From JBNJEL01 sp051745835 (GTDB lineage Bacteria > Bacillota > Halanaerobiia > Halobacteroidales > Acetohalobiaceae): a DNA stretch of 25,638 nucleotides. Made by a program: the position numbers and the translations under genes. The first letter of the stretch is position 1. Each line of letters opens with the position of its first letter. Below the pieces are notes generated by a model. It did not search any database. It worked only from the letters and a program-made list of their open reading frames with translations, and was not told the DNA's origin. Below, piece by piece: positions 1 through 7,133 of this stretch. The DNA is taken from contig JBNJEL010000018.1 of assembly GCA_051745835.1 (NCBI GenBank), positions 1-25,638 on the forward strand. Direction: 5' to 3'.

Positions 1-402
1 GAGGTCTGTCAAAAGATTAAAGGTGGTTATGAACGCGGTAAGTTACATAGTATTATCCTAGTTGCTGAGGGGGTCGATAAGGACTTCGATAGTCAAAAGC
101 AAGACCATGATAAGAAGAAGGTCTTTGCAATTGCTGATGAGATTACTGAGCGGACGGGCTTAGAGACACGAGTTACCGTCTTAGGTCACTTACAGCGTGG
201 TGGTACTCCGACAGCTCAAGATCGTATCTTAGGTAGTAGATTAGGTGCGGAAGCGGTGAAGTTATTATTATCCGGAGAGACTAATCAGATGGTAGGAATG
301 ATTCATAAACAGGTTAAAAGTTTTCCAATTGCTGAAGCTTTAGATAGTTCTAAAGAGTTAGATCAGGAAATTCATGAATTAGCTAATATTCTTTCTTTGT
401 AA
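1..402 (+). CDS. pfkA: 6-phosphofructokinase, C-terminal part (5' end outside window)
   Basis: This is the last 133 codons of an ATP-dependent 6-phosphofructokinase, which phosphorylates fructose-6-phosphate to fructose-1,6-bisphosphate in the cytoplasm. Frame 1 is open from base 1 to a TAA at 400-402. The decisive motif is LGHLQRGGTPTAQDR, which fits the phosphofructokinase signature around the conserved HxQRGG loop. Upstream of it is the typical 'IILVAEG' strand. The start lies outside the window, so total length and allosteric residues cannot be judged. pyk follows after 67 nt, the common pfkA-pyk order in Firmicutes, so the two are probably cotranscribed. No U-tract terminator lies between them, only a small hairpin (435-455). 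Confidence 0.93.
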   Translation, partial: EVCQKIKGGYERGKLHSIILVAEGVDKDFDSQKQDHDKKKVFAIADEITERTGLETRVTVLGHLQRGGTPTAQDRILGSRLGAEAVKLLLSGETNQMVGMIHKQVKSFPIAEALDSSKELDQEIHELANILSL

Positions 403-469
403 TCTAATAATATACCTAATAGTAGATTTTAAAAATTCTGCTTAAACTGCAGAATAAAGGAGGCTATTC

Positions 470-2224
470 ATGAGAAGAACGAAGATAGTCTGTACAATTG
501 GTCCAGCGAGTGATGACTCAGAGATTCTGTCTAGTTTAATTGATTCGGGGATGGATGTAGCGCGAATGAACTTTTCGCATGGTAATCACGAAGAGCATCA
601 GGAGCGGATTAATCAGGTTCGTGATTTGGCTGCTCAGAAAGGACGACCGGTGGCGATTTTATTAGATACTAAAGGTCCTGAGATTCGCACAGGTCGGTTA
701 AAGGATAATCAACCTGTGGAGTTAGAGAAGGGGCAAGAGTTTGTGATTACTACCGAAGATATCATGGGGGATAGTAATCGCGTTAGTATCTCTTATCAAG
801 ACTTACCCAGCGATGTCGAGCCTGGTGGTAAGTTGTTAATTGATGATGGATTGATTGAGCTAGAGATAAATGAGGTGACTAAACAAGAGGTAAGCTGCAT
901 TGTAATTAACGGCGGAGAATTAGGTGCGCATAAAGGAGTTAATCTGCCGGGGGTTGCTGTCAATCTACCGGCAATTACCGAAAAGGATATAGCCGATATT
1001 AAGTTTGGAATTGAAGAAGATGTAGACTTTATTGCTGCTTCGTTTATTCGTAAAGCAGCGGATGTATTAGAGATTAAGAGGATTTTAGAAGAAGAGGATG
1101 CCGACATTAAGATTATCTCTAAGATCGAGAATGAAGAAGGCGTTAAGAATATTGATCAGATTATTGAAGTGTCGAGCGGAATTATGGTGGCCCGCGGTGA
1201 TTTAGGTGTTGAAATTCCACCGGAGAAAGTGCCGGCAACGCAGAAGATGATGATTGATAAGTGTAATCGTGAAGGCAAGCCAGTTATTACTGCTACTCAG
1301 ATGTTGGATTCGATGATTCGTAATCCTCGTCCGACGCGAGCTGAAGCCAGTGATGTAGCGAATGCAATCCTTGATGGTACTGATGCTACCATGCTATCTG
1401 GCGAAACAGCGGCTGGTAATTATCCGGTGCAAGCGGTTGATACGATGGCTAGGATTGCCCAAGAAATCGAGGAGTCAGACCAGTATGCTGATCGGATGTC
1501 CTGTAAGAATATTATTCCTCCCAAAACAGTTACGGATTCAATTAGTTACTCCACCTGTGAAACTGCACATGATTTAGATGCATCAGCAATTATTACTTCT
1601 ACTCATACTGGACATACTGCCCGCATGGTTTCGAAGTATCGTCCTTACCCTGTTGTTGTAGCTACTACTCCCAAACCAAAAGTTTGTAAACAATTGATGT
1701 TATCGTGGGGCGTTAAGCCTGTCTTAGTTGAGTCTACTGATTCGACTGATGATATGTTCGATATATCCGTAGCAGGTGCTTTAGAGAGTGGTTATATTGA
1801 ACGTGGTGACTTAATTGTTTTAACGACAGGAACGCCGGTAGGTGTAGCAGGAACGACTAATCTCCTTAAGGTTCATATTGTTGGAGAAGCAGTAGTTCAA
1901 GGTACTGGTGTGGGTAAAGTTTCAGCTAGTGGTGAAGTCTGTATTGCTAAGACAGCTAAGGAAGCTAAGGAGAAGATCAATCCGGGGGATATCTTAGTTA
2001 CTGTCGGTACTAATAGTGATTTCGTACCAGCAATGGAGCAAGCGGTGGCAGTAATTACAGAACAGGCTGGTTTAACCTCTCATGCTGCAATTGTTAGTCT
2101 TAATCTTAATATTCCAGCAGTAGTAGGAGCTTATGATGCAATGGAGCAGTTAGAAGATGGAGAGTTAGTAACAGTAGATAGTGTACGCGGTCTAGTCTAT
2201 CAAGGTAAGACTAATGTTTTATAA
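470..2224 (+). CDS. pyk: Pyruvate kinase with C-terminal PEP-utiliser mobile domain
   Basis: Catalyses PEP + ADP to pyruvate + ATP, the last step of glycolysis. The 584 residues exceed the roughly 470 of a minimal pyruvate kinase. The extra part is a C-terminal domain (about 475-584) like the mobile phosphohistidine domain of PEP-utilising enzymes, with the motif LTSHAAIVS, as in Geobacillus-type pyruvate kinases. Core motifs seen: RMNFSHG near the N-terminus, the Lys-Glu active-site stretch IISKIENEEG, the metal/substrate loop MVARGDLGVEIP, and ATQMLDSMIRNPRPTRAE followed by MLSGETAAG. The ATG at 470 sits 6 nt after AAAGGAGG (456-463). A 7-bp hairpin (435-441 with 449-455) lies just before this ribosome site. 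It is probably cotranscribed with pfkA and ends at the terminator at 2281-2312. Confidence 0.97.
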   Translation: MRRTKIVCTIGPASDDSEILSSLIDSGMDVARMNFSHGNHEEHQERINQVRDLAAQKGRPVAILLDTKGPEIRTGRLKDNQPVELEKGQEFVITTEDIMGDSNRVSISYQDLPSDVEPGGKLLIDDGLIELEINEVTKQEVSCIVINGGELGAHKGVNLPGVAVNLPAITEKDIADIKFGIEEDVDFIAASFIRKAADVLEIKRILEEEDADIKIISKIENEEGVKNIDQIIEVSSGIMVARGDLGVEIPPEKVPATQKMMIDKCNREGKPVITATQMLDSMIRNPRPTRAEASDVANAILDGTDATMLSGETAAGNYPVQAVDTMARIAQEIEESDQYADRMSCKNIIPPKTVTDSISYSTCETAHDLDASAIITSTHTGHTARMVSKYRPYPVVVATTPKPKVCKQLMLSWGVKPVLVESTDSTDDMFDISVAGALESGYIERGDLIVLTTGTPVGVAGTTNLLKVHIVGEAVVQGTGVGKVSASGEVCIAKTAKEAKEKINPGDILVTVGTNSDFVPAMEQAVAVITEQAGLTSHAAIVSLNLNIPAVVGAYDAMEQLEDGELVTVDSVRGLVYQGKTNVL

Positions 2225-2280
2225 ATAGTTTAAGAGATTAAGGATAGATTATCATGAGCAAAGTTTATATTTTAGTTAGT

Positions 2281-2312
2281 AAAAGCTTCGGGTTTATGCC
2301 CGGGGCTTTTTT
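2281..2312 (+). terminator. Rho-independent terminator of the pfkA-pyk operon
   Basis: A 12-bp stem (2281-2292 with 2299-2310, two G-T pairs, otherwise perfect) with a 6-nt loop is followed by a T run. It lies 57 nt after the pyk stop. Confidence 0.85.
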
Positions 2313-2487
2313 GTTTATGTTGAGGATTTAGTGAATTAGGTTATTTTTAACATTGTTGAATAAATTTGCAGGATGATAGTAGATTGGTGGAGAATTAGAT
2401 ATGTGTATTAGATATAAGATATTTATGAAATTAGTTTTGGGAATATTTAGTTAAGTGAAATTGGACTAATGGAGGTATTATTGAAAT

Positions 2488-3585
2488 ATGGAAATTATTT
2501 ATCATGATTGGAATGAAAGTGAATCACCTTTTTTAGAAACGTTAATTGATATTTTTGATGAAAAGGATGTAATGGTTGCTTGTCCTTATATTAATCGAAA
2601 AATTCTTAGTTATTTAATTAGTAGAGCAGATAATATAAAAATAGTTTCGGATGTTGTTGCTTGGTTAGAAAGTTGTTCTCCAAAAGAAAGAGGTAAAACT
2701 ATAGAATTTATAAATACTATAGGGGATCGATTACATCACTGTCCTAAATTACATGCAAAAGTATTTTTTAATGAGAGTAAGTCGCTTATTGGTTCAGCTA
2801 ATCTTACTAATTCTGGGATGTTAAGAAATATTGAAATTTCTGTAGTGTTAAATGATTCTAAAAAATTAGATGAATTAAGACAGTGGTTTAAAAAATTATG
2901 GGATATAACTGAGCCATTAGATTGTGATAATATGAATGAAATTAATAATTGGAAAGAAAGAATAGATAAAGATAAAAAGGTTAAGCAAAGTAATGAATTG
3001 AATATTACTAACGATAATTCTCCAATTATTTCAGGATATATTCCTACTAAATTGAGAAAATACAAGAAACAATTAAGCAAATCAGATGAAGAAGTTTTAA
3101 GTAGAATAAAAAAAGTTATTGATTTATTTCCATCATTAGAATGGTTTAATGAATTTTTAGATATTTGGGAGTATATTTTAGAATATTTTGATATACAAGC
3201 AGATGACCAACGAATTACTTTAAGTGTTCCAAATGCTAAAGATAAGTTGGCAATGACAGTAGGACAAAGATATGTAGCTACTGGTTTTACAAGAGGTAAA
3301 ATTGCTTTAATTATGCCTATTAATCCAGATATATATGAAGAAGATAAGTCATCAATCCTTAAAAAAGAAAGATTTACAAATAATGAAAAGTTAGTTTGTA
3401 ATTTATATTATTTTAAAACTAATTCACCTAAAAAATTGTTTAAGAGATATAAAACACAAATTCTTAATTTAATTAAATATGAATTACAAAGAACAGAAGT
3501 ATCAGGATATAAACGTTACCATGAAGATATACTTTATCATATTGCAATTGACAGAATAAAAAGAATTGAGTTATTAAAGGATTAG
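2488..3585 (+). CDS. PLD-superfamily (HKD) nuclease-like protein, solitary
   Basis: A 365-residue cytoplasmic protein with no signal peptide or membrane segment. The N-terminal half is a phospholipase-D-type domain. KLHAKVFFN...LIGSANLTNSG (about residues 89-112) matches the H-x-K...G-S-x-N half-motif. The usual Asp five residues after the Lys is Glu here. Only one HKD motif is visible, as in small PLD nucleases that act as dimers. The C-terminal 200 residues have no motif I can name. The start ATG follows GGAGGT (2471-2476) at 11 nt. Codon use (frequent AAA, AAT, ATA, TTT) is clearly AT-richer than in flanking genes, and the gene stands alone between noncoding stretches. This suggests horizontal acquisition, perhaps as a DNA-processing or defence gene. 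The PLD fold call is solid; the function is open. Confidence 0.72.
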   Translation: MEIIYHDWNESESPFLETLIDIFDEKDVMVACPYINRKILSYLISRADNIKIVSDVVAWLESCSPKERGKTIEFINTIGDRLHHCPKLHAKVFFNESKSLIGSANLTNSGMLRNIEISVVLNDSKKLDELRQWFKKLWDITEPLDCDNMNEINNWKERIDKDKKVKQSNELNITNDNSPIISGYIPTKLRKYKKQLSKSDEEVLSRIKKVIDLFPSLEWFNEFLDIWEYILEYFDIQADDQRITLSVPNAKDKLAMTVGQRYVATGFTRGKIALIMPINPDIYEEDKSSILKKERFTNNEKLVCNLYYFKTNSPKKLFKRYKTQILNLIKYELQRTEVSGYKRYHEDILYHIAIDRIKRIELLKD

Positions 3586-3863
3586 TCTAAAAATGTTAGC
3601 TTAGTATAAGTATAACGATTTCATAACAGTATCTTAGCGATATTTTAGTTATGAGTATAAATAAAAGTTATGGCTGAATGTTAGACTGTAGTTTAATTAA
3701 AGATAGGAGCATTGGTGAGGATGTCACGCTCCCCAAGAATGTTATGTAACCTGAGCCTATATTATAAGTTTATTTTGATAAAATACTCTCCAACATATCC
3801 AAATTATAGTACTTAACTATAGGGTATTGTAATAAATTTAGAGTGAAGGAGGTTACGATATAA
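3586..3863. other. Noncoding gap downstream of the PLD gene, with one hairpin
   Basis: 278 nt without a convincing gene. It contains a hairpin whose outer stem is GGAGC (3706-3710) with GCTCC (3728-3732) and whose inner stem is GTGA (3715-3718) with TCAC (3724-3727). It has no U tract and I cannot match it to a known RNA family. A 23-codon ORF (3678-3749) has no ribosome site. Confidence 0.4.
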
Positions 3864-4337
3864 ATGTACAGTATAGCTAAGTTATTAATTAAATTGCTTT
3901 CTATTTATTTAGCAGTTGACTTTGTTACGGAAAAGCTACCCTTGTTCTTGGGACTCATTAATTCAGGTAAGTATTTGCAACCGGCAATGATTATTGCAGT
4001 GATAGCTACTTTAAATTTAGTTATTGCTTGCTACTTATGGTTCTCTGCGGACAAATTAGCAGACTATATAGTAGATAAAGAAGAACAATCCAAAATAGTA
4101 GTTGATGATTATGCAGCATTACAGTCGATTGCTTTTTCGGTGGTAGGAGTTTTTTTGTTGGCTTTTAGTATTCCTGATATGATTCGCTTTATCTTGGAGT
4201 ACTTTCTTATTTCACGTATGTCTGCTTCTCATCAATTACCTCAATTAGCAGCAGATATGATTAGAATATTAATTGGAGGCTGGTTACTTATAGATGCTTC
4301 TTCGATTATTAATCGCATTAAATCATTAACACTCTAG
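3864..4337 (+). CDS. Small four-helix membrane protein, function unknown
   Basis: 157 residues with about four hydrophobic segments (roughly 5-20, 40-61, 88-112 and 132-150). The second and third are separated by a charged cytoplasmic-looking loop (DKEEQSKIVVDD). There is no signal peptide, cysteine motif or catalytic signature, and I do not recognise the family. The ATG follows AAGGAGG (3846-3852) at a rather long 11 nt. An ATA lies 7 nt after the same site but its frame closes at once, so ATG is the start. The following hemolysin-III-like gene has its own promoter-like sequence, so a shared operon is not required. Confidence 0.7.
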   Translation: MYSIAKLLIKLLSIYLAVDFVTEKLPLFLGLINSGKYLQPAMIIAVIATLNLVIACYLWFSADKLADYIVDKEEQSKIVVDDYAALQSIAFSVVGVFLLAFSIPDMIRFILEYFLISRMSASHQLPQLAADMIRILIGGWLLIDASSIINRIKSLTL

Positions 4338-4338
4338 G

Positions 4339-4368
4339 TTGTCTATTCCTCCGTAATCATAGTATAAT
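4339..4368 (+). promoter_or_regulatory. Probable sigma-A promoter of the hemolysin III gene
   Basis: TTGTCT (4339-4344) and a consensus TATAAT (4363-4368) are separated by 18 nt. It begins directly after the upstream stop codon and lies about 50 nt before the ATA start at 4418. Confidence 0.5.
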
Positions 4369-4403
4369 TATAATTAAGAATAATTAAGTAAATGCTTAGT
4401 TAT

Positions 4404-4420
4404 AAGGAGGAGATACTATA
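4404..4420 (+). promoter_or_regulatory. Shine-Dalgarno sequence followed by an ATA initiation codon
   Basis: AAGGAGG (4404-4410), seven nt (agatact), then ATA (4418-4420). The in-frame TAA at 4403-4405 bounds the reading frame upstream. No ATG, GTG or TTG occurs in frame until TTG 4469, which has no ribosome site. The geometry is that of a normal start with ATA in place of ATG. Confidence 0.65.
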
Positions 4421-5050
4421 AAAACTGTTGAGCGATTTTCCTGTTATTCTCATTTAATCGGTTTTATTTTGGCGATATTAGGGACTGCTTACTTAATCTA
4501 TCATACATCAACTGTGAGTTTGCAAATTGTGGTCACTATCTATGGATTATCGGTGATGGTGCTCTTTTTAGCTAGTACGCTCTATCATACTAATAAGGAA
4601 GAGGAAAATGAGGATTCTATCTGGAGGAAATTAGATCATAGCTCTATCTTTATTATGATTGCAGGGACCTATACTCCAGTTTCTTATATCTATCTTGCGG
4701 GCTATTGGCGCTGGGGGATCATACTTAGTCAGTGGTTATTGGTCTTAGGTGGTATCTTCTTTAAATTCTTCTACTTATCAGCTCCTCGTTACTTATCAAC
4801 AATTATCTACTTATTGATGGGTTGGATGGGAATTGCTGCTATTGTAAAGTTAGTGCAGACAATGTCATTAACTCTACTTGTGTTACTATTTGCTGGTGGG
4901 CTTTCTTATACAGTTGGAGCACTTTTCTATATTTTTAAGAAACCGCAGCTAACTGAAAATTTCGGCTTTCATGAGATCTTTCATCTATTTATTTTGTTAG
5001 GGGCAATCTTTCATTACTGTCTAATCTACTTTTCAGTTCTCCATTCCTAA
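4418..5050 (+). CDS. Hemolysin III / PAQR-family membrane protein with apparent ATA start
   Basis: A 210-residue polytopic protein of the hemolysin III (YplQ/YqfA) branch of the PAQR superfamily, with about seven membrane helices. Conserved features: 'LASTLYH' (Ser-x3-His), LDHSSIFIMIAGTYTP, and the C-terminal GFHEIFHLF (HxxxH). In PAQR proteins these His/Asp residues form a metal site. Its physiological role in bacteria is unsettled; links to membrane homeostasis are known for relatives. The first canonical start, TTG 4469, would cut into helix 1 and remove the N-terminal 'YSHLIG', which corresponds to the usual 'THGIG'. The frame continues upstream to ATA 4418, exactly 7 nt after AAGGAGG. 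I therefore place the start there. A degraded ATG or a base error is the alternative. A hairpin terminator overlaps the stop. Confidence 0.85.
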   Translation: MKTVERFSCYSHLIGFILAILGTAYLIYHTSTVSLQIVVTIYGLSVMVLFLASTLYHTNKEEENEDSIWRKLDHSSIFIMIAGTYTPVSYIYLAGYWRWGIILSQWLLVLGGIFFKFFYLSAPRYLSTIIYLLMGWMGIAAIVKLVQTMSLTLLVLLFAGGLSYTVGALFYIFKKPQLTENFGFHEIFHLFILLGAIFHYCLIYFSVLHS

Positions 5051-5074
5051 TTATAATTAGGATGGAGATTTTTC
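5039..5074 (+). terminator. Terminator overlapping the hemolysin III stop codon
   Basis: CTCCAT(T)CCTAATT pairs with AATTAGGATGGAG with one bulged T, spanning 5039-5067, followed by ATTTTTC. The TAA stop (5048-5050) lies inside the stem. Confidence 0.7.
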
Positions 5075-5096
5075 TTTAAATAATTATAATTATATC

Positions 5097-5125
5097 TTGA
5101 CAGTGCTGGAAAAAATCTATATACT
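5097..5125 (+). promoter_or_regulatory. Consensus sigma-A promoter of the efflux operon
   Basis: TTGACA (5097-5102), 17-nt spacer, TATACT (5120-5125). The expected transcription start (about 5132) falls inside the palindrome at 5130-5147. Confidence 0.82.
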
Positions 5126-5129
5126 AAAA

Positions 5130-5147
5130 ACTGTCTGGTCAGTCAGT
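5130..5147 (+). promoter_or_regulatory. Palindromic TetR-type operator at the efflux promoter
   Basis: The 18 bases fit ACTGnCTGnnCAGnCAGT, a palindrome broken only at the n positions. It lies immediately downstream of the -10 box, over the expected transcription start, and 28 nt before the tetR start codon. Position and symmetry are typical of an autorepression operator for the TetR-family protein encoded next. Binding itself is inferred. Confidence 0.72.
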
Positions 5148-5175
5148 GCAGAAAAATAGAGAAGGAGTGGAATGA

Positions 5176-5763
5176 ATGGAAGAACAAGATAAGAAGGAAG
5201 AAATTTTAGAAGCAGCAGCAGAAGTTTTTTCGCAAAAGGGATTTTATAAGGCTACTGTTGGTGAAATAGCTCAACAAGCTGGAGTAGCTAAAGGGACAAT
5301 TTATCTTTATTTTGATAGTAAAGAGGACTTAGGTAAGTCATTACTAAGGTCAAAGTGTTACTCTCTTTATCAACAAGCTAAAGAGATTCAAGAGAGTAAT
5401 AAACCGGTAAATACTAAGATTAAGCTGATCATTGAACAAGAGATTAAATTTTTATCTACTAAAAAGGATTTAGCACGAGCAATTATTTTAGGGTATTCAG
5501 GGATGAGTGAAGAGCTTAAGTCATCCTTAGTTGAGATTAGAGAGAAAAAATTGAACCTATTAATTGAATTAATTACGGCAGGTAAAGAAGAAGGAATCTT
5601 TAGAGATGTTGATGCTTATGATGCTGCTCTAAGCTTACAAGGAATTATGCATAATTTTGGTTTCCATAGTCATCTTAATTTGTTTGATGACGAGGTGACA
5701 GTTAAAGAGTTAGTAGAGCGAGCCTTTCATTTATTTATATGTGGTGTAAAGTCTAAGAATTAA
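5176..5763 (+). CDS. TetR/AcrR-family transcriptional repressor of the efflux operon
   Basis: 195 residues. The N-terminal DNA-binding domain (about 8-55) has the TetR pattern: ILEAAAEVFSQKGF, then the helix-turn-helix VGEIAQQAGVAKGTIYLYF, then SKEDL. The remaining helical part (about 60-190) would bind ligand and dimerise; it is not conserved in this family, so the inducer cannot be read. It is the first gene of the operon, downstream of a consensus promoter and a symmetric operator (5130-5147), which points to negative autoregulation and control of the pump genes. ATG 5176 follows AAGGAG. The stop codon TAA is part of the next gene's TAAGGAGG ribosome site, so translation is tightly linked. 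Confidence 0.94.
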   Translation: MEEQDKKEEILEAAAEVFSQKGFYKATVGEIAQQAGVAKGTIYLYFDSKEDLGKSLLRSKCYSLYQQAKEIQESNKPVNTKIKLIIEQEIKFLSTKKDLARAIILGYSGMSEELKSSLVEIREKKLNLLIELITAGKEEGIFRDVDAYDAALSLQGIMHNFGFHSHLNLFDDEVTVKELVERAFHLFICGVKSKN

Positions 5764-5775
5764 GGAGGAATTAAT

Positions 5776-7110
5776 GTGACAAAGAAGAGTAATTGGTTAG
5801 TAATAATGATAACAATAGTTTCATTGACTTTATCTTTTGCGCCTCAAATTACAGCAGAAGAGAATCAAGAGTTAGAATTAAGTTTAGCTGATAGTATTCG
5901 TCGTGGTTGGGAGCATAATTCTCAGCTAGAAGAATTACGAAACAAGGTTGAGGCAGCTAAAGAGCGGATTGAACAGAGTCGATCTAATAAATTGCCGGAG
6001 ATTAACTGGGAATCTAATTATACTCGTTTTGATGAACGCAGACCATTATCTAATAGTGGGACTAGTAGTAAGGATAGTTACAATCATACTATTGATCTTA
6101 ATTACTTACTCTATCAGCCAGCAGTTGATCTGCAAATAGAACAGCGTAAACTAAATTATGAGATCTTACAGGCAGAGTATGAAGCGCAAAAAAGAGAGTT
6201 GGCTTATCAGATTACAGAGAATTATTATCAAGCTTTACAAGCAGAGAGATTAGTTAAAGTAAATCGTGAATCACTAGCTCAGGTAGAGAAACATCTTGAA
6301 GATGCTAGGACACGGTTTGAAGCAGGAGCGGCAGTTAAGAATGATGTTTTACAGACAGAGGTACGTAAAAATGAAGTAGAACAAGAATTGTTGGAAGCAG
6401 AAAATAATTTAGATTTGACTTATGAACGCCTTAAAAATTTATTAGAATTGGATTATCAAACAGAATTAGAATTAACAACTGAGAGTAATCAGTTGGAATT
6501 AGAGATAACACCGCAATCAGCTTTTGAATTTGCTCGAACAGAACGGGCTGATCTTAGAGGGGTTCAACAGGAATTAGATCTTGCTCAACAAGAACTTAAA
6601 CTAGCTCAGGCTGATGATGCACCGGCACTTTCATTGTTTGGATCTGTAGAAAAATCAGGGGCTGATTTTGTACCAGATGGGAGTCCTAATTGGCAGACAG
6701 GAGTTAATCTATCTTGGTCTCTTTATGATGGCGGACATAATCAAGCCTTAGTTCAAGAAGCAGAATCTAATTTTAATGCTGCTCAATCGGCTTTAGATAC
6801 ATTGCTAGAAGAGATACGATTAGAGGTTAAGGAGAGTTATCTTAATTTAGAACTTAGTGCTAAACAGCGTTCTACAGCTCAAGAGAGAGTAGAATCAGCT
6901 GCTGAGAACTTGCGGTTAGCACGATTACGCTATCAAGAAGGAGTAGGGACTAATACTGAAGTAATTGATGCTCAAGTTGCTTTAACGGAAGCAAAAGAGA
7001 ATTATCAACAACAACAGTATAAGTATCAAATTAATCAAGCTCAAATGCTTAGTAGTTTAGGACTATCTTATCTGGAAGTGGATGATAAATTGGTTATAAC
7101 AGATAATTAA
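5776..7110 (+). CDS. TolC-like outer-membrane efflux factor (OEP family)
   Basis: 444 residues with an N-terminal signal peptide (hydrophobic core about 7-23, likely cleaved near APQITA|EE). The mature part is the repeated coiled-coil/beta arrangement of outer membrane efflux proteins: long heptad-like helices rich in Glu, Gln and Ala, and two internally similar halves, each with an 'ARxRFEAGA' or 'ARLRYQEGV' type segment (about 175-190 and 375-395). Such proteins form the trimeric exit duct of tripartite pumps, so this gene is direct evidence of an outer membrane. GTG 5776 is the start: AAGGAGG (5762-5768) lies 7 nt upstream, and the overlapping ATG 5774 is followed at once by TGA. It sits between the regulator and the adaptor and is clearly operonic. 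Confidence 0.93.
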   Translation: MTKKSNWLVIMITIVSLTLSFAPQITAEENQELELSLADSIRRGWEHNSQLEELRNKVEAAKERIEQSRSNKLPEINWESNYTRFDERRPLSNSGTSSKDSYNHTIDLNYLLYQPAVDLQIEQRKLNYEILQAEYEAQKRELAYQITENYYQALQAERLVKVNRESLAQVEKHLEDARTRFEAGAAVKNDVLQTEVRKNEVEQELLEAENNLDLTYERLKNLLELDYQTELELTTESNQLELEITPQSAFEFARTERADLRGVQQELDLAQQELKLAQADDAPALSLFGSVEKSGADFVPDGSPNWQTGVNLSWSLYDGGHNQALVQEAESNFNAAQSALDTLLEEIRLEVKESYLNLELSAKQRSTAQERVESAAENLRLARLRYQEGVGTNTEVIDAQVALTEAKENYQQQQYKYQINQAQMLSSLGLSYLEVDDKLVITDN

Positions 7111-7133
7111 AGTTTAAAGAAGGGGGAAGTAGC

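Noticed and set aside
796..1107. Minus-strand ORF inside pyk
   Set aside because: It lies wholly within the well-supported pyruvate kinase gene, has low-complexity Ser-rich content and no ribosome site. Shadow of the real frame.
2254..2331. 25-codon ORF beginning ATG 2254
   Set aside because: It runs through the pyk terminator and has no suitable Shine-Dalgarno sequence. The sequence is better explained by the terminator.
3678..3749. 23-codon ORF in the gap after the PLD gene
   Set aside because: No ribosome site, and too short to judge. It could be a gene remnant but nothing supports this.
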